A stretch of DNA of 37,909 nt from a virus. A model generated the notes under the pieces. It made no database searches. It was not told the DNA's origin and saw only the letters and a program-made list of their open reading frames with translations. Shown here piece by piece: positions 1 to 6,230 of the stretch (position 1 is the stretch's first letter; the number at the start of each line of letters is the position of its first letter). Where the stretch lies: the IMG/VR virus record IMGVR_UViG_3300008117_000121, positions 1 to 37,909 of that record, one strand, 5' to 3'. Position numbers and translations under genes: made by a program.

Positions 1-65
1 GCTGTCCACACCAAAATGAATGGCAGGATGGCAAAGATGAGTGCGATTTTTAATTTCTTTTTCAT
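1..65 (-). CDS. Partial gene: N-terminus with signal peptide or membrane anchor
   Basis: An ATG at 63-65 on the minus strand opens a frame that runs off the left edge with no stop. The visible residues start MKKKLKIALIFAILPFILVW: three lysines, then about 15 hydrophobic residues. That is the pattern of a Sec signal peptide or single N-terminal membrane anchor. The upstream leader is A/T-rich with no Shine-Dalgarno site, as for other genes here. A hairpin with a U-tract (80-122) lies just upstream in the same direction. The product could be an exported phage protein, a lysis component such as a spanin or holin, or a lipoprotein; no Cys lipobox is visible in the available part. Function is unknown. 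Confidence 0.5.
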   Translation of the reverse strand, partial: MKKKLKIALIFAILPFILVWT

Positions 66-79
66 AAATATGTGTGTTT

Positions 80-122
80 AAAAATCTCTCCATCTAAACC
101 TAATAGGCAAACTTAGGAGAGA
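80..122 (-). terminator. Hairpin with U-tract ahead of the partial gene
   Basis: A 7-bp perfect stem (85-91 with 116-122) encloses a 24-nt loop and is followed on the minus strand by five U residues (84-80). It sits 15 nt upstream of the start codon at 65. It may terminate a transcript from the 120-560 region or act as a leader attenuator for the partial gene. The long loop makes it weaker than the other terminators here. Confidence 0.35.
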
Positions 123-185
123 AATAGTTTTCGTATCAGTGTGTTTAATTAGTTGATTTACAATTAGTTACATTCTCAAAGCACA

Positions 186-272
186 AGTTGTAATAGTTTG
201 GTTCATGAAAGCCTCACATAGTCAAGCTATGCAGCGTATCCCCGATTTAAGAGTATGCTCTCTATTACAACT
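186..272. repeat. 11-bp inverted repeat enclosing two hairpins
   Basis: AGTTGTAATAG at 186-196 is the exact reverse complement of 262-272. The enclosed 65 nt can form two more helices: CATAG/CTATG near 218-232, and AGCGTAT with GTATGCT around 232-259 using two G-U pairs. The result resembles a three-way junction. The G-U pairs would be A-C mismatches in the minus-strand RNA, so plus-strand transcription fits better. A T6 run follows at 292-297. The same 11-mer (12 with one flanking base) recurs at 515-526, so alternative pairings are possible. Confidence 0.4.
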
Positions 273-558
273 ATGCACTAAGAGAATAAGCTTTTTTGTC
301 TGTTCATAACGCAACTAAAGCTTGTTAAATGTTGCGTGTCCCCACACCAAAGGATGTCATTAGTGTGATTTTCGAGATGTCAGTTATAACAAGAACAGGG
401 ATGGAACACTTGCAATCTATTCCATATATTCAAGCCATCTCAATTTACCCCTCTGCATCTCAGATGTGTAATAGATAGTCCTTGCAAACTATATGTTGGC
501 ATCTATATCCCCATACTATTACAACTGTCTACCCTTGGGAAGTAGAAATGGTGCATTA

Positions 559-585
559 ATAAAAAAGAGCCCATTACAGGCTCTT
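559..585 (-). terminator. Intrinsic terminator of the 590-826 gene
   Basis: A perfect 7-bp stem (AAGAGCC 565-571 with GGCTCTT 579-585) has a 7-nt loop and is followed on the minus strand by a run of six U residues and more A/U. It starts five bases after the stop codon of the minus-strand gene at 590-826, as expected for a single-gene transcription unit. Confidence 0.8.
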
Positions 586-589
586 AAAA

Positions 590-826
590 TCATCCAAATA
601 TGCTATGTGGTGAAGAATCACCAAACAGCTCATCAGCACAACACTCACACACCCATCTAACAGCTGAAGGCTCTTTAGCATCTTTAGAGTTAAATGTAGA
701 TATCTTAACTCTTGGATCTCCCCAGCTATCATTCACATCACAACCACAATCATCACATACACATTTGTGCTTAATAGGTGCATCAGGAAGTGTAATCTTT
801 CCTATAACCTTTGGACCTTGTACCAT
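590..826 (-). CDS. Small Cys-rich, zinc-ribbon-type protein (78 aa)
   Basis: An unknown 78-residue protein with clustered cysteines: C22, C24, C27 and C29 in the first half, and C60, C62 and C63 in the second. CxxC-type knuckles about 30 residues apart suggest a zinc-binding fold, perhaps a nucleic-acid- or protein-binding adaptor. The C-terminal half is acidic (ADELFGD). The gene is flanked by terminators on both sides (848-882 upstream, 559-585 downstream), so it looks like a monocistronic unit; its leader would begin downstream of the hammerhead element at 943-1002. No enzymatic motif is visible. An overlapping plus-strand frame at 600-848 is judged a shadow because it lacks such a pattern. 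Confidence 0.7.
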   Translation of the reverse strand: MVQGPKVIGKITLPDAPIKHKCVCDDCGCDVNDSWGDPRVKISTFNSKDAKEPSAVRWVCECCADELFGDSSPHSIFG

Positions 827-847
827 AATATATAAATTTAATTGGTG

Positions 848-882
848 ACAAAATAAAAAGCACAGCTATAATTAGCCGTGCT
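848..882 (-). terminator. Hairpin terminator upstream of the 590-826 gene
   Basis: A 10-bp stem (859-868 with 873-882, one G-U) with a 4-nt loop is followed on the minus strand by a run of five U residues, then AUUUU. It would end transcripts arriving from the hammerhead/mini-ORF side before the zinc-ribbon gene. A short A/U tract on the other side means it could work weakly in both directions. Confidence 0.65.
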
Positions 883-942
883 TTAAAATCTCTTTCACAG
901 TAATGTAGAACTGTCAGGTTAACCTCTATACCTGCATTTGTG

Positions 943-1002
943 TTTCTGTTTCGACCCTCAATTAGGTCATCATCAGCATAGACAATAGTCTATGGACAGA
1001 AA
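943..1002 (-). ncRNA. Candidate type III hammerhead ribozyme
   Basis: All three helices and the conserved core can be placed on the minus strand. Stem III pairs UUUCUG (1002-997) with CAGAAA (948-943), plus U996 with A949. The predicted cleavage triplet is GUC (997-995), cutting after C995. Stem I is CAUAGAC (994-988), loop UAUU, GUCUAUG (983-977), seven perfect pairs. The core is CUGAUGA (976-970). Stem II pairs GACC (968-965) with GGUC (956-953), then comes GAAA (952-949). Stem III is open, which defines type III. One departure from consensus is U969, an extra or unpaired base between the core and stem II, which might slow cleavage. The element abuts a hairpin at 1002-1030 and precedes the leader of the 590-826 gene. 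Activity is inferred, not shown. Confidence 0.75.
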
Positions 1003-1030
1003 AGGCTTGACAACATAATCATCAAGCCTT
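1002..1030 (-). terminator. Hairpin abutting the hammerhead element
   Basis: A perfect 9-bp stem (AAGGCTTGA on minus 1030-1022 with TCAAGCCTT 1010-1002) has an 11-nt loop and is followed by UUCUGUC. The U-tract is short, so termination may be partial. The base following the stem is the start of hammerhead stem III, so read-through transcripts would carry the ribozyme directly after this hairpin. Confidence 0.5.
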
Positions 1031-1052
1031 AAAACAATCGATTAAAGAGAGA

Positions 1053-1118
1053 CTATTTAAAGTCCCACTCTTGTGCATCCTTAACATTAAGAATAACACA
1101 ACCATTAATAATACTCAT
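1053..1118 (-). CDS. Possible 21-aa peptide gene
   Basis: An ATG at 1116-1118 on the minus strand opens a 21-codon frame ending in TAG: MSIINGCVILNVKDAQEWDF plus a final lysine. Amino-acid use looks protein-like and the leader is A/T-rich like other starts here. A hairpin follows 22 bases after the stop, matching the gene-then-hairpin pattern of its two minus-strand neighbours. The length is too short for statistical confidence. It could be a micro-protein, a leader peptide or chance. Confidence 0.35.
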   Translation of the reverse strand: MSIINGCVILNVKDAQEWDFK

Positions 1119-1439
1119 ATTGTGTGTGTATTTAAAACATTAACAAATAGTATAAGCATTAAGAGGATATTCACTCACCTAATTAACCCACATCCATAGT
1201 GTTGGACTGATTAATGCTATATATATGTCAAACTGAATCAATATTTACATTCTATATTTATATATTATATGTATAAGTTGTATGTACACCACCTCTCATT
1301 CTCTCTCAATTCATATATAAAGGTGAGTTTTGTTTAACGTAAAGTTTGAAAAACCCGTGTTTTCTTGCATCAACGTTAAACAAAATGGGTTATTATGCCC
1401 ACCCATGTGCTTATTCACTCCCACCCTTTATATATGGAA
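1119..1439. other. AT-rich spacer with inverted repeats, no gene seen
   Basis: About 320 bases without a convincing gene. AGCATTAA (1155-1162) and TTAATGCT (1211-1218) form an 8-bp inverted repeat around a 48-nt interior that includes TCCA/TGGA. Next is a strongly AT-rich tract (1212-1290) with many TATA steps, then a 13-bp inverted repeat (1328-1385). ATGGGT/ACCCAT pairs at 1385-1390 and 1401-1406. It probably holds the 5' leader and promoter of the minus-strand mini-ORF/ribozyme transcript; no exact Bacteroidota -7 element was found on that strand. Confidence 0.4.
1328..1385. repeat. 13-bp perfect inverted repeat
   Basis: TTTTGTTTAACGT (1328-1340) is the exact reverse complement of 1373-1385, separated by 32 nt. 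The spacer itself has GAAAA/TTTTC complementarity. There is no U-tract, so it is not a standard terminator. It may be a protein-binding site, an RNA leader structure or part of an origin. It lies between the terminator of the 1469-1846 gene and an AT-rich tract. Confidence 0.5.
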
Positions 1440-1466
1440 TAAAGAAAAGGGGCATTAAGCCCCTTT
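1440..1466 (-). terminator. Intrinsic terminator of the 1469-1846 gene
   Basis: An 8-bp perfect stem (AAAGGGGC 1446-1453 with GCCCCTTT 1459-1466) has a 5-nt loop and is followed on the minus strand by a U-rich tail (UUUUCUUU). It begins two bases after the stop codon of the minus-strand 125-aa gene. Confidence 0.8.
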
Positions 1467-1468
1467 CA

Positions 1469-1846
1469 TTACGCAATCAGATCCTCAAGAGCCACTGCTT
1501 TTGGAGCATACTCTTTTGGAGTGATGCTTTTAACAGCAGTGACAATCAGACCACCACCAGGTAAGCTAATGAACGGAATTCCACTCTCACCTTCAAGAAT
1601 CTCGAAGTTAAGAACGTGTCCTAATTCAATGCTACCATTACGCAGACCGTCTGAAACTTGTTGAGAACAAGTGACAGCAGCAGACTGACCATTCTTCTTC
1701 TGAAGAATGACAACCACACGTTTGTCTGTGTCCTTAAAGTTTTTAGGAATGAGAGCAAGACTACCGTCCTTACCAACAAGTTCAAGCACTGTGCCTTGTG
1801 ATTCTAATGTAGACTCTGTTCTTTCGTAGTTTTGAAACTGTACCAT
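1469..1846 (-). CDS. Unknown 125-aa protein, likely beta-rich
   Basis: I do not recognise this family. It is a 125-residue soluble protein with alternating hydrophobic/polar stretches typical of beta strands (VVVILQKK, VLNFEILE) and a glycine-rich turn (SLPGGG) near residue 97. It has no signal peptide, membrane segment or cysteine cluster; only one Cys is visible, near residue 60. The ATG at 1844-1846 is preceded by an A-rich leader. It is a single-gene unit reading away from the late operon, with a strong terminator directly after it. Its position beside the divergent control region would suit an early or regulatory gene, but that is inference. The plus-strand frame at 1346-1564 is a shadow. 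Confidence 0.75.
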   Translation of the reverse strand: MVQFQNYERTESTLESQGTVLELVGKDGSLALIPKNFKDTDKRVVVILQKKNGQSAAVTCSQQVSDGLRNGSIELGHVLNFEILEGESGIPFISLPGGGLIVTAVKSITPKEYAPKAVALEDLIA

Positions 1847-1874
1847 GTTTTTTGATTTTGTGATTTAACAATAT

Positions 1875-2071
1875 GGGGGGTCACTCGACACTCCCAAACT
1901 TTCGGTGGGGTTTCAATTGGGATTAGTCTCCCCTCCCATGCATATAATAGGTGGGGGGATGGTAAAGGAATAGTTTTATGTAGGGGGGCTTTTTGTAAAG
2001 ATGGGGGTTAACAAAAAATTTTTTTGGTAATATCAAATAATTGTTTGTAACTTTGGGGTGGTTGGGTGGGG
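1875..2071 (+). other. G-run-rich divergent control region
   Basis: This intergenic tract between the leftward 1469-1846 gene and the rightward late operon carries repeated runs of three to six G on the plus strand (near 1875, 1907, 1952, 1983, 2003, 2055, 2064 and 2068). That is striking in an AT-rich genome. The last cluster (2055-2071) overlaps the end of the -7 promoter element and the expected transcript start, and has enough G-runs for a two-layer quadruplex. No ORF is present. Confidence 0.5.
2023..2055 (+). promoter_or_regulatory. Bacteroidota-type promoter for the rightward operon
   Basis: TTTG at 2023-2026 and TAACTTTG at 2048-2055 match the primary-sigma consensus of Bacteroidota (-33 TTTG, -7 TAnnTTTG) at every defined position, with a 21-nt spacer. 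Transcription would start near 2060, about 130 nt ahead of the first gene at 2194. This suggests that the host RNA polymerase transcribes the structural operon. Confidence 0.7.
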
Positions 2072-2193
2072 AAGTGATTATACACTATATGGAATATGAT
2101 GTATGTGGAGAAAAGTTGTTCATAATATAGCATTGTAGTGAAAAATGGTCTTTATTAAGTTTGGAAGTTGTCCTATCTTTGTTTAAACTATAT

Positions 2194-2544
2194 ATGGAAG
2201 GTATTATATTAGTACAGAAGTTGAGAAAAAAGGAGAATGATGTGTTTTCCTTAGCTGAAAGGTATTACACTATTCTATCAGCTATTAATGATCTCCATTT
2301 GACAGAAAGAGAAATACAGCTCATAGCATTTACAGCTGTTAAGGGGAATATTTCCTATGCTAATATAAGAGAGGAGTTTTGTAACAAGCACAATACATCC
2401 TCAGCCACAATAAATAATATTATTTCTAAGCTGAAGAAGATAGGAGTTCTTATTAAGGATGGAACAAAGGTGAAAGTGAATCCTGTCATTATTCTGGATT
2501 TTAATAAGAACATTTCTTTGGAAATAAAACTGACACATGGATAA
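2194..2544 (+). CDS. Winged-helix-like DNA-binding protein (116 aa)
   Basis: This is the first gene of the rightward operon. From about residue 25 it has the flow of a winged helix-turn-helix: LTEREIQLIAF, then a helix beginning SYANIREEF, a recognition-helix-like SSATINNIISKLKK, and a wing-like VLIKDGTKVKV. It is most likely a DNA-binding regulator, or a candidate small terminase because it lies in the packaging gene cluster. I chose the ATG at 2194; an in-frame TTG at 2161 would add 11 residues but has poorer context. The 3' end overlaps the next gene by 8 bases, suggesting translational coupling. Confidence 0.65.
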   Translation: MEGIILVQKLRKKENDVFSLAERYYTILSAINDLHLTEREIQLIAFTAVKGNISYANIREEFCNKHNTSSATINNIISKLKKIGVLIKDGTKVKVNPVIILDFNKNISLEIKLTHG

Positions 2545-2953
2545 GCCTTTGTCACTTTCTGTCAAAGATTTCCTTATTAGGAAGATGGCTGTTAAGCTTC
2601 TTACAAGTGAGAAGACGATAGAAGCAGTGGTCAACCACCAGTTTACATCAGCTAATAATGCTCTTTTAAAACATAACAGTTTAGAGCTTAGTGGGTTTGG
2701 AAAGCTCTTGTTTAATACAAAGAAGGCTCGTAAGAAGTTTGAAAAAATGCTTGCTCAAAAGGAAGCTCTTCAAAAACAGCTTGTCAATCCAGAAGTGTCA
2801 GAAAAGAGAAAAGAGACAGCTAAGGCTAAGCTCGATTCTCTTGAAATAGCAATAGAGATATTAAAACCAAAAATAGATGCTAGACCTCAGCAAGATTTAC
2901 GAGGGATGGAGGAACAACTTGATTCCCCCCTCCCATCTGAAAACATTGATTGA
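2537..2953 (+). CDS. HU/IHF-like DNA-binding protein (138 aa)
   Basis: The first 70 or so residues resemble the HU/IHF family: two N-terminal helices (FLIRKMAVKLLTSEKTIEAV), then the turn LSGFGKLLFN followed by a basic KKARKKFEK segment, like the helix-turn-strand of HU. The remainder is a charged, probably coiled-coil helix (QKEALQKQLV to EIAIEILKPKI) and a short acidic tail. IHF-like proteins are a recognised component of crAss-like genomes. The gene overlaps the one before by 8 bases and the next by 77 bases. A role in bending or organising packaged DNA is plausible but inferred. A second related protein may be encoded at 23065-23541. Confidence 0.6.
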   Translation: MDKPLSLSVKDFLIRKMAVKLLTSEKTIEAVVNHQFTSANNALLKHNSLELSGFGKLLFNTKKARKKFEKMLAQKEALQKQLVNPEVSEKRKETAKAKLDSLEIAIEILKPKIDARPQQDLRGMEEQLDSPLPSENID

Positions 2954-3182
2954 TTCTACGTACATAGAAAGAATGGCTATTTGCTTACAATGTGAACACC
3001 ATTCTGACAATGCTAAGGCAAACGGGTATAAATCAAAAAGGCCAGATGCACATTGTACAAATTGTGGATGTACGCTAGCAGCAAAGACAAAATGCCTTTC
3101 TTGTGAATGTCCTCTGAAGAAGTGGATGGGAGTGGTGAAGACACAGGAGGAAGAACAGAAGCTTAAAAACGATATAAAATAA
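2877..3182 (+). CDS. Zinc-ribbon protein (101 aa)
   Basis: Cysteines occur in an ordered series: CLQCEHH, CTNCGC, then CLSCECPL. That is the layout of a zinc ribbon or rubredoxin-like knuckle near residues 36-80. The N-terminal 35 residues are helical and hydrophobic-patterned (LDLSKIYEGW), which supports the start at 2877 despite the 77-base overlap with the preceding gene. The likely role is nucleic-acid or protein binding in packaging or late expression; the exact function is unknown. The next gene begins six bases after the stop. Confidence 0.65.
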   Translation: MLDLSKIYEGWRNNLIPPSHLKTLIDSTYIERMAICLQCEHHSDNAKANGYKSKRPDAHCTNCGCTLAAKTKCLSCECPLKKWMGVVKTQEEEQKLKNDIK

Positions 3183-3188
3183 CAGCCT

Positions 3189-3419
3189 ATGAAAGCAAGA
3201 TTTGTAAAACTGCCCTTAGATTCATTTATCAAAACACTTGTAGATTTGTATGAGAAAGGAGTGGACTATGTAGATCTTGTAGGAGAATCAGATGTTATGC
3301 AGGATTATATAGAAATACATTTTACAGATGAATACATGTGCGCAGAGGCGCAAGATAATTTTGAAAAAGGAAATGATGACAATACATTTTTAGATGAAGA
3401 TTTAAACCAAATAATATGA
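3189..3419 (+). CDS. Small acidic protein (76 aa), unknown
   Basis: A 76-residue acidic protein with no recognised motif. The N-terminal half looks like a helix-strand unit (FVKLPLDSFIKTLVDLYEKG) and the C-terminal third is very acidic (DDNTFLDEDLN). It starts six bases after the previous gene and its TGA overlaps the next ATG by four bases, so it is clearly part of the coupled small-gene string upstream of terminase. Function unknown. Confidence 0.6.
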   Translation: MKARFVKLPLDSFIKTLVDLYEKGVDYVDLVGESDVMQDYIEIHFTDEYMCAEAQDNFEKGNDDNTFLDEDLNQII

Positions 3420-3604
3420 ACTATCAAACTACACAAGATGCCTTTATGGCTATGGAAAGATTAGCAGCTTTATGTGCCACACCTGGAATTAACGAGGATA
3501 CACAAAAAATTGCTAATGCTTACATCCAAAACATTCTTAATTCAGTGGTGAAAGACTCCATCACTAAGATGACAGCGAAAGGTGCAGGGCTTGTAGTGGC
3601 GTAA
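3416..3604 (+). CDS. Small helical protein (62 aa), unknown
   Basis: A 62-residue, mostly alpha-helical protein (FMAMERLAALC, then QKIANAYIQNILNSVV) with a small hydrophobic C-terminus. It has no recognised domain. It overlaps the preceding gene by four bases (ATGA junction), which supports coupled translation. Its place in the pre-terminase cluster suggests a packaging or head role, but nothing in the sequence proves this. Confidence 0.55.
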   Translation: MNYQTTQDAFMAMERLAALCATPGINEDTQKIANAYIQNILNSVVKDSITKMTAKGAGLVVA

Positions 3605-3614
3605 ATTAAAGAAG

Positions 3615-3899
3615 ATGACAAAGAAACCAAGGTATTACAACCAAGTGTTGAAAATACTTCAACAACTACAACAAGGCTATCCTACATATAATATAGGTAG
3701 GCACATTGCAACAGCCCTAGCTGATTATGGAGATTTCTGGGGACTTTCAGATAAGGAATTTCTGTTTGCTCTTAGGAAGTACAAATCCCAGCTTGATATG
3801 GATGTTCCCCATTCTGATGATGTTGAGATAGATGACATTATTCAGGAAGCTATGGATCTTGATAACATTCTAAAAGAAGAAGATAATGGCGAGTATTAA
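3615..3899 (+). CDS. Small protein (94 aa), unknown, pre-terminase cluster
   Basis: An unrecognised 94-residue protein. The first two thirds look helical with aromatic residues (YYNQVLKILQQLQQ, then FWGLSDKEFLFALRKYKS); the last third is acidic (DDVEIDDIIQEAMDLDNILKEED). It overlaps the next gene by 14 bases. The basic front and acidic tail could suit a protein-interaction adaptor, but no function can be assigned. Confidence 0.6.
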   Translation: MTKKPRYYNQVLKILQQLQQGYPTYNIGRHIATALADYGDFWGLSDKEFLFALRKYKSQLDMDVPHSDDVEIDDIIQEAMDLDNILKEEDNGEY

Positions 3900-4218
3900 G
3901 AAAACTACATATATAAATACAGAGCTTGACTGGGCTGAACAACAACTCACATCCTGGAAAGCTTATGTAGATGCTAATCCTCTCCATGAATTAAAAGATA
4001 GGATTGAATGGAAACCTACAGCTAAAGGTGGAATGATGCCTATGGTGATTGCTTCCATAGAAGCTCAAGGAAAGTTTATTCAGGAAACCATGAAAAATTA
4101 CTTAGCTTTGCTTGAGGTGGTGGATAAGCTACGCTCTGCTGAAGAAGCTAAAGTGGAAGTGAGAGGAAAAGGAGAACTGTCATCCATGGCTGAAGATTTT
4201 CTTAAAAGCAGAAAATAA
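3886..4218 (+). CDS. Helical protein directly before TerL (110 aa)
   Basis: A 110-residue helical protein ending in a basic, charged tail. Its stop codon shares bases with the TerL start (TAATG), the tightest possible coupling. In many tailed phages the gene immediately before TerL is the small terminase, so this is a positional candidate. I cannot see a clear helix-turn-helix, and the winged-helix-like protein at 2194-2544 is an alternative. Confidence 0.6.
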   Translation: MASIKKTTYINTELDWAEQQLTSWKAYVDANPLHELKDRIEWKPTAKGGMMPMVIASIEAQGKFIQETMKNYLALLEVVDKLRSAEEAKVEVRGKGELSSMAEDFLKSRK

Positions 4219-6230
4219 TGAACATACAGAGCATAGACTACAAAGATTGGTATTTAAACCAAAAGAGAATTCCTGATAAGGATTCTGCAGAATACAAACC
4301 ATTCTTTAATTTCCATAAAGAACTATGCTTAAATGGAGCTATGATGGGTGATGTTTACATCAACCCATTTTTATATTGGCATCTCAACTTCTGGAACACA
4401 GAAGTGGATGTCATGGATGAACGTGGTAGGATTTCTCAGAAATATGCCAATCCCCTGCTTAGAGACAATGAGTGGGTGATAACAAATGAGATTGATAAGG
4501 CTCAACAGGAAAAGAAAGGGTTAGTAATATTAGGAATCAGACGTTTGGCTAAGTCTGTAATAGAAAGTTCTTACATAGGATGGGGAGCGACATTTGATGA
4601 AAACTCACAGAACATTATTGCTGGACTGAATGCTCCAGATATAAAGCTTATTACAGATAAGATTGATAAAGGACTCAACTTCCTTCCAGAAGCTTGGAGG
4701 TGGCAGAGAATAGAGGATAATTGGAAGAATCAGGTGAGTCTTGGTATTAAAACAAAAGGTGGAGAACGTATACCATTCTCTCAAATCCTCATCAGGAACC
4801 TTGATGAAGGTAATAACGAGGAGGCCATTGCTGGTACAAAACCTCGTAAATTAATTATAGATGAGATTGGTAAGGGAAACTTTCTTAGAGGTTTCCAAGC
4901 AGCTGTACCTGGTTTCACAACACCATATGGTTGGGGATGTTCTCCCATCCTCACAGGAACTGGGGGTGATATGAAGAAATTCATGGATGCTAAGTCTCTC
5001 ATGTTTGATGTGGACAATTTCAACTTTCTTACATATAATAATGAGAAAGACGAAAAGCGTGTTCACGGACTTTTCATTTCCTATAAATATAGGATGGAAG
5101 CCAAAGAACCTTCTACATTAGGAGACTATCTCAACAATCCTGCTCTCAAGGAGATTCCAATGTTAGTGAGCAATGAAGAGAAAGCTCTAAACATCACCAA
5201 CAACAATCTAGAAAGACTAAAGAAAGCAGGAGACAGAATAGCCTATCTTAAGGAGAAAATGTACTATCCTATAGAAGTGGATGACATTTTCTTAAATGAG
5301 GACACAAACATATTTGATATTGAGGCTGCTAAGCGTCAGAAGTTTAGATTGATGCAACAGGAGAAAACAGGTATTCCTGTTGTTCTGTTTAATGATGGAG
5401 ATAAGATTGCACATGAGTTTACAGACAAACAACCCATCACCAACTTCCCTCTTAAGAACAGTGATTTAAAAGATGCTCCTGTTGTAATATATGAATTTCC
5501 TGTAGCTAATCCTCCTTATGGGTTATATGTTGCAGGAGTGGATCCTTACAGACAAGGTAAATCAGCATATAGCTCTTCTTTAGGAGCAGTGTATGTTTAT
5601 AAACGTATGCATGATATTACAGGTGAAAAGTATCAGGATATGTTTGTAGCTTCTTATGTAGCACGTCCTGATAAGAAGGAAACCTGGGAAGAACAAGCAC
5701 GCTTGCTCATCAAGTATTATAATGCTCGCACCCTTTGTGAAAATGATGATATTTCGTTTATTGAATACATGAAATCAAAAGGAGATGCACACTATTTGGA
5801 AAAGCAACCACAGTGGCTTATGGAAGTGGTACCAAACACCACAGTTAAACGTGAATACGGAGTACATAGATCTTCAGACAAAATCATCGATTATCTTCAC
5901 AATTGCTTGAAGAAGTATTTGGAAGAGGTGATATATAAGGAGACAGATGAAAACGGTAATGTCATAAGAGAGGTGACAGGTGTGAGCAAAATGTTCGATC
6001 CTGTTCTTCTGGAAGAAATAATACAATACAACGATCAAGGAAACTTTGACCGTATTGTAGCAGCAGAACTAGCTATTGCTCAAGCTATGAAAATGGATCC
6101 CATATTAGGAAAGGTTGGGGGGTCTGGTGATTCAAGAGTGGCAGCATTGTTTTCAAACAAATCAAAACCCAGATTATTTTCAGAATCAAGAGGTTTATTT
6201 AATACAAAGAAACATAAATTGTTCTCATAA
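4218..6230 (+). CDS. terL: Terminase large subunit
   Basis: The DNA-packaging motor and headful nuclease, 670 aa, near the usual crAss-like size. The ATPase half shows a Walker A-like loop, GIRRLAKS (residues 106-113), in which the usual glycine before K-S is replaced by Ala. Walker B is KLIIDE (211-216), and a coupling-motif-like ILTGTGG lies near 244-250. The nuclease half shows the RNase H-fold aspartate in AGVDPYRQGKS (D442) and an acidic residue in TLCENDD (E508). The start overlaps the preceding stop and the end overlaps the portal start, so TerL, portal and the small genes form one translational unit. Identification is strong from motifs, length and gene order. Confidence 0.92.
   Translation: MNIQSIDYKDWYLNQKRIPDKDSAEYKPFFNFHKELCLNGAMMGDVYINPFLYWHLNFWNTEVDVMDERGRISQKYANPLLRDNEWVITNEIDKAQQEKKGLVILGIRRLAKSVIESSYIGWGATFDENSQNIIAGLNAPDIKLITDKIDKGLNFLPEAWRWQRIEDNWKNQVSLGIKTKGGERIPFSQILIRNLDEGNNEEAIAGTKPRKLIIDEIGKGNFLRGFQAAVPGFTTPYGWGCSPILTGTGGDMKKFMDAKSLMFDVDNFNFLTYNNEKDEKRVHGLFISYKYRMEAKEPSTLGDYLNNPALKEIPMLVSNEEKALNITNNNLERLKKAGDRIAYLKEKMYYPIEVDDIFLNEDTNIFDIEAAKRQKFRLMQQEKTGIPVVLFNDGDKIAHEFTDKQPITNFPLKNSDLKDAPVVIYEFPVANPPYGLYVAGVDPYRQGKSAYSSSLGAVYVYKRMHDITGEKYQDMFVASYVARPDKKETWEEQARLLIKYYNARTLCENDDISFIEYMKSKGDAHYLEKQPQWLMEVVPNTTVKREYGVHRSSDKIIDYLHNCLKKYLEEVIYKETDENGNVIREVTGVSKMFDPVLLEEIIQYNDQGNFDRIVAAELAIAQAMKMDPILGKVGGSGDSRVAALFSNKSKPRLFSESRGLFNTKKHKLFS

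Larger units (their letters stand above)
66..558. other. Gene-poor region with repeated inverted motifs
   Basis: About 490 bases without a convincing gene on either strand; the longest ATG frames are a few tens of codons or less (for example 205-309 plus, 34 codons). The segment is rich in inverted repeats. AGTTGTAATAG (186-196) is repeated in reverse at 262-272 and again at 516-526. An ACGCAAC/GTTGCGT pair lies at 309-315 and 331-337, and GATGTCA is repeated at 353-359 and 375-381. A T6 run lies at 292-297. No tRNA T-arm or D-arm pattern was found. It may encode structured non-coding RNA or be a replication or packaging site. Confidence 0.4.

Noticed and set aside
205-309. 34-codon plus-strand ORF
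   Set aside because: It lies inside the inverted-repeat structure, has no protein-like pattern and no good start context; judged chance.
600-848. 82-codon plus-strand frame
   Set aside because: Exactly opposite the zinc-ribbon gene; composition is that of an antisense shadow.
884-1340. Possible tRNA genes in the gene-poor region
   Set aside because: No T-arm (GTTCRANNC flanked by paired bases) or D-arm could be placed on either strand; the one GUCGAAAC stretch belongs to the hammerhead.
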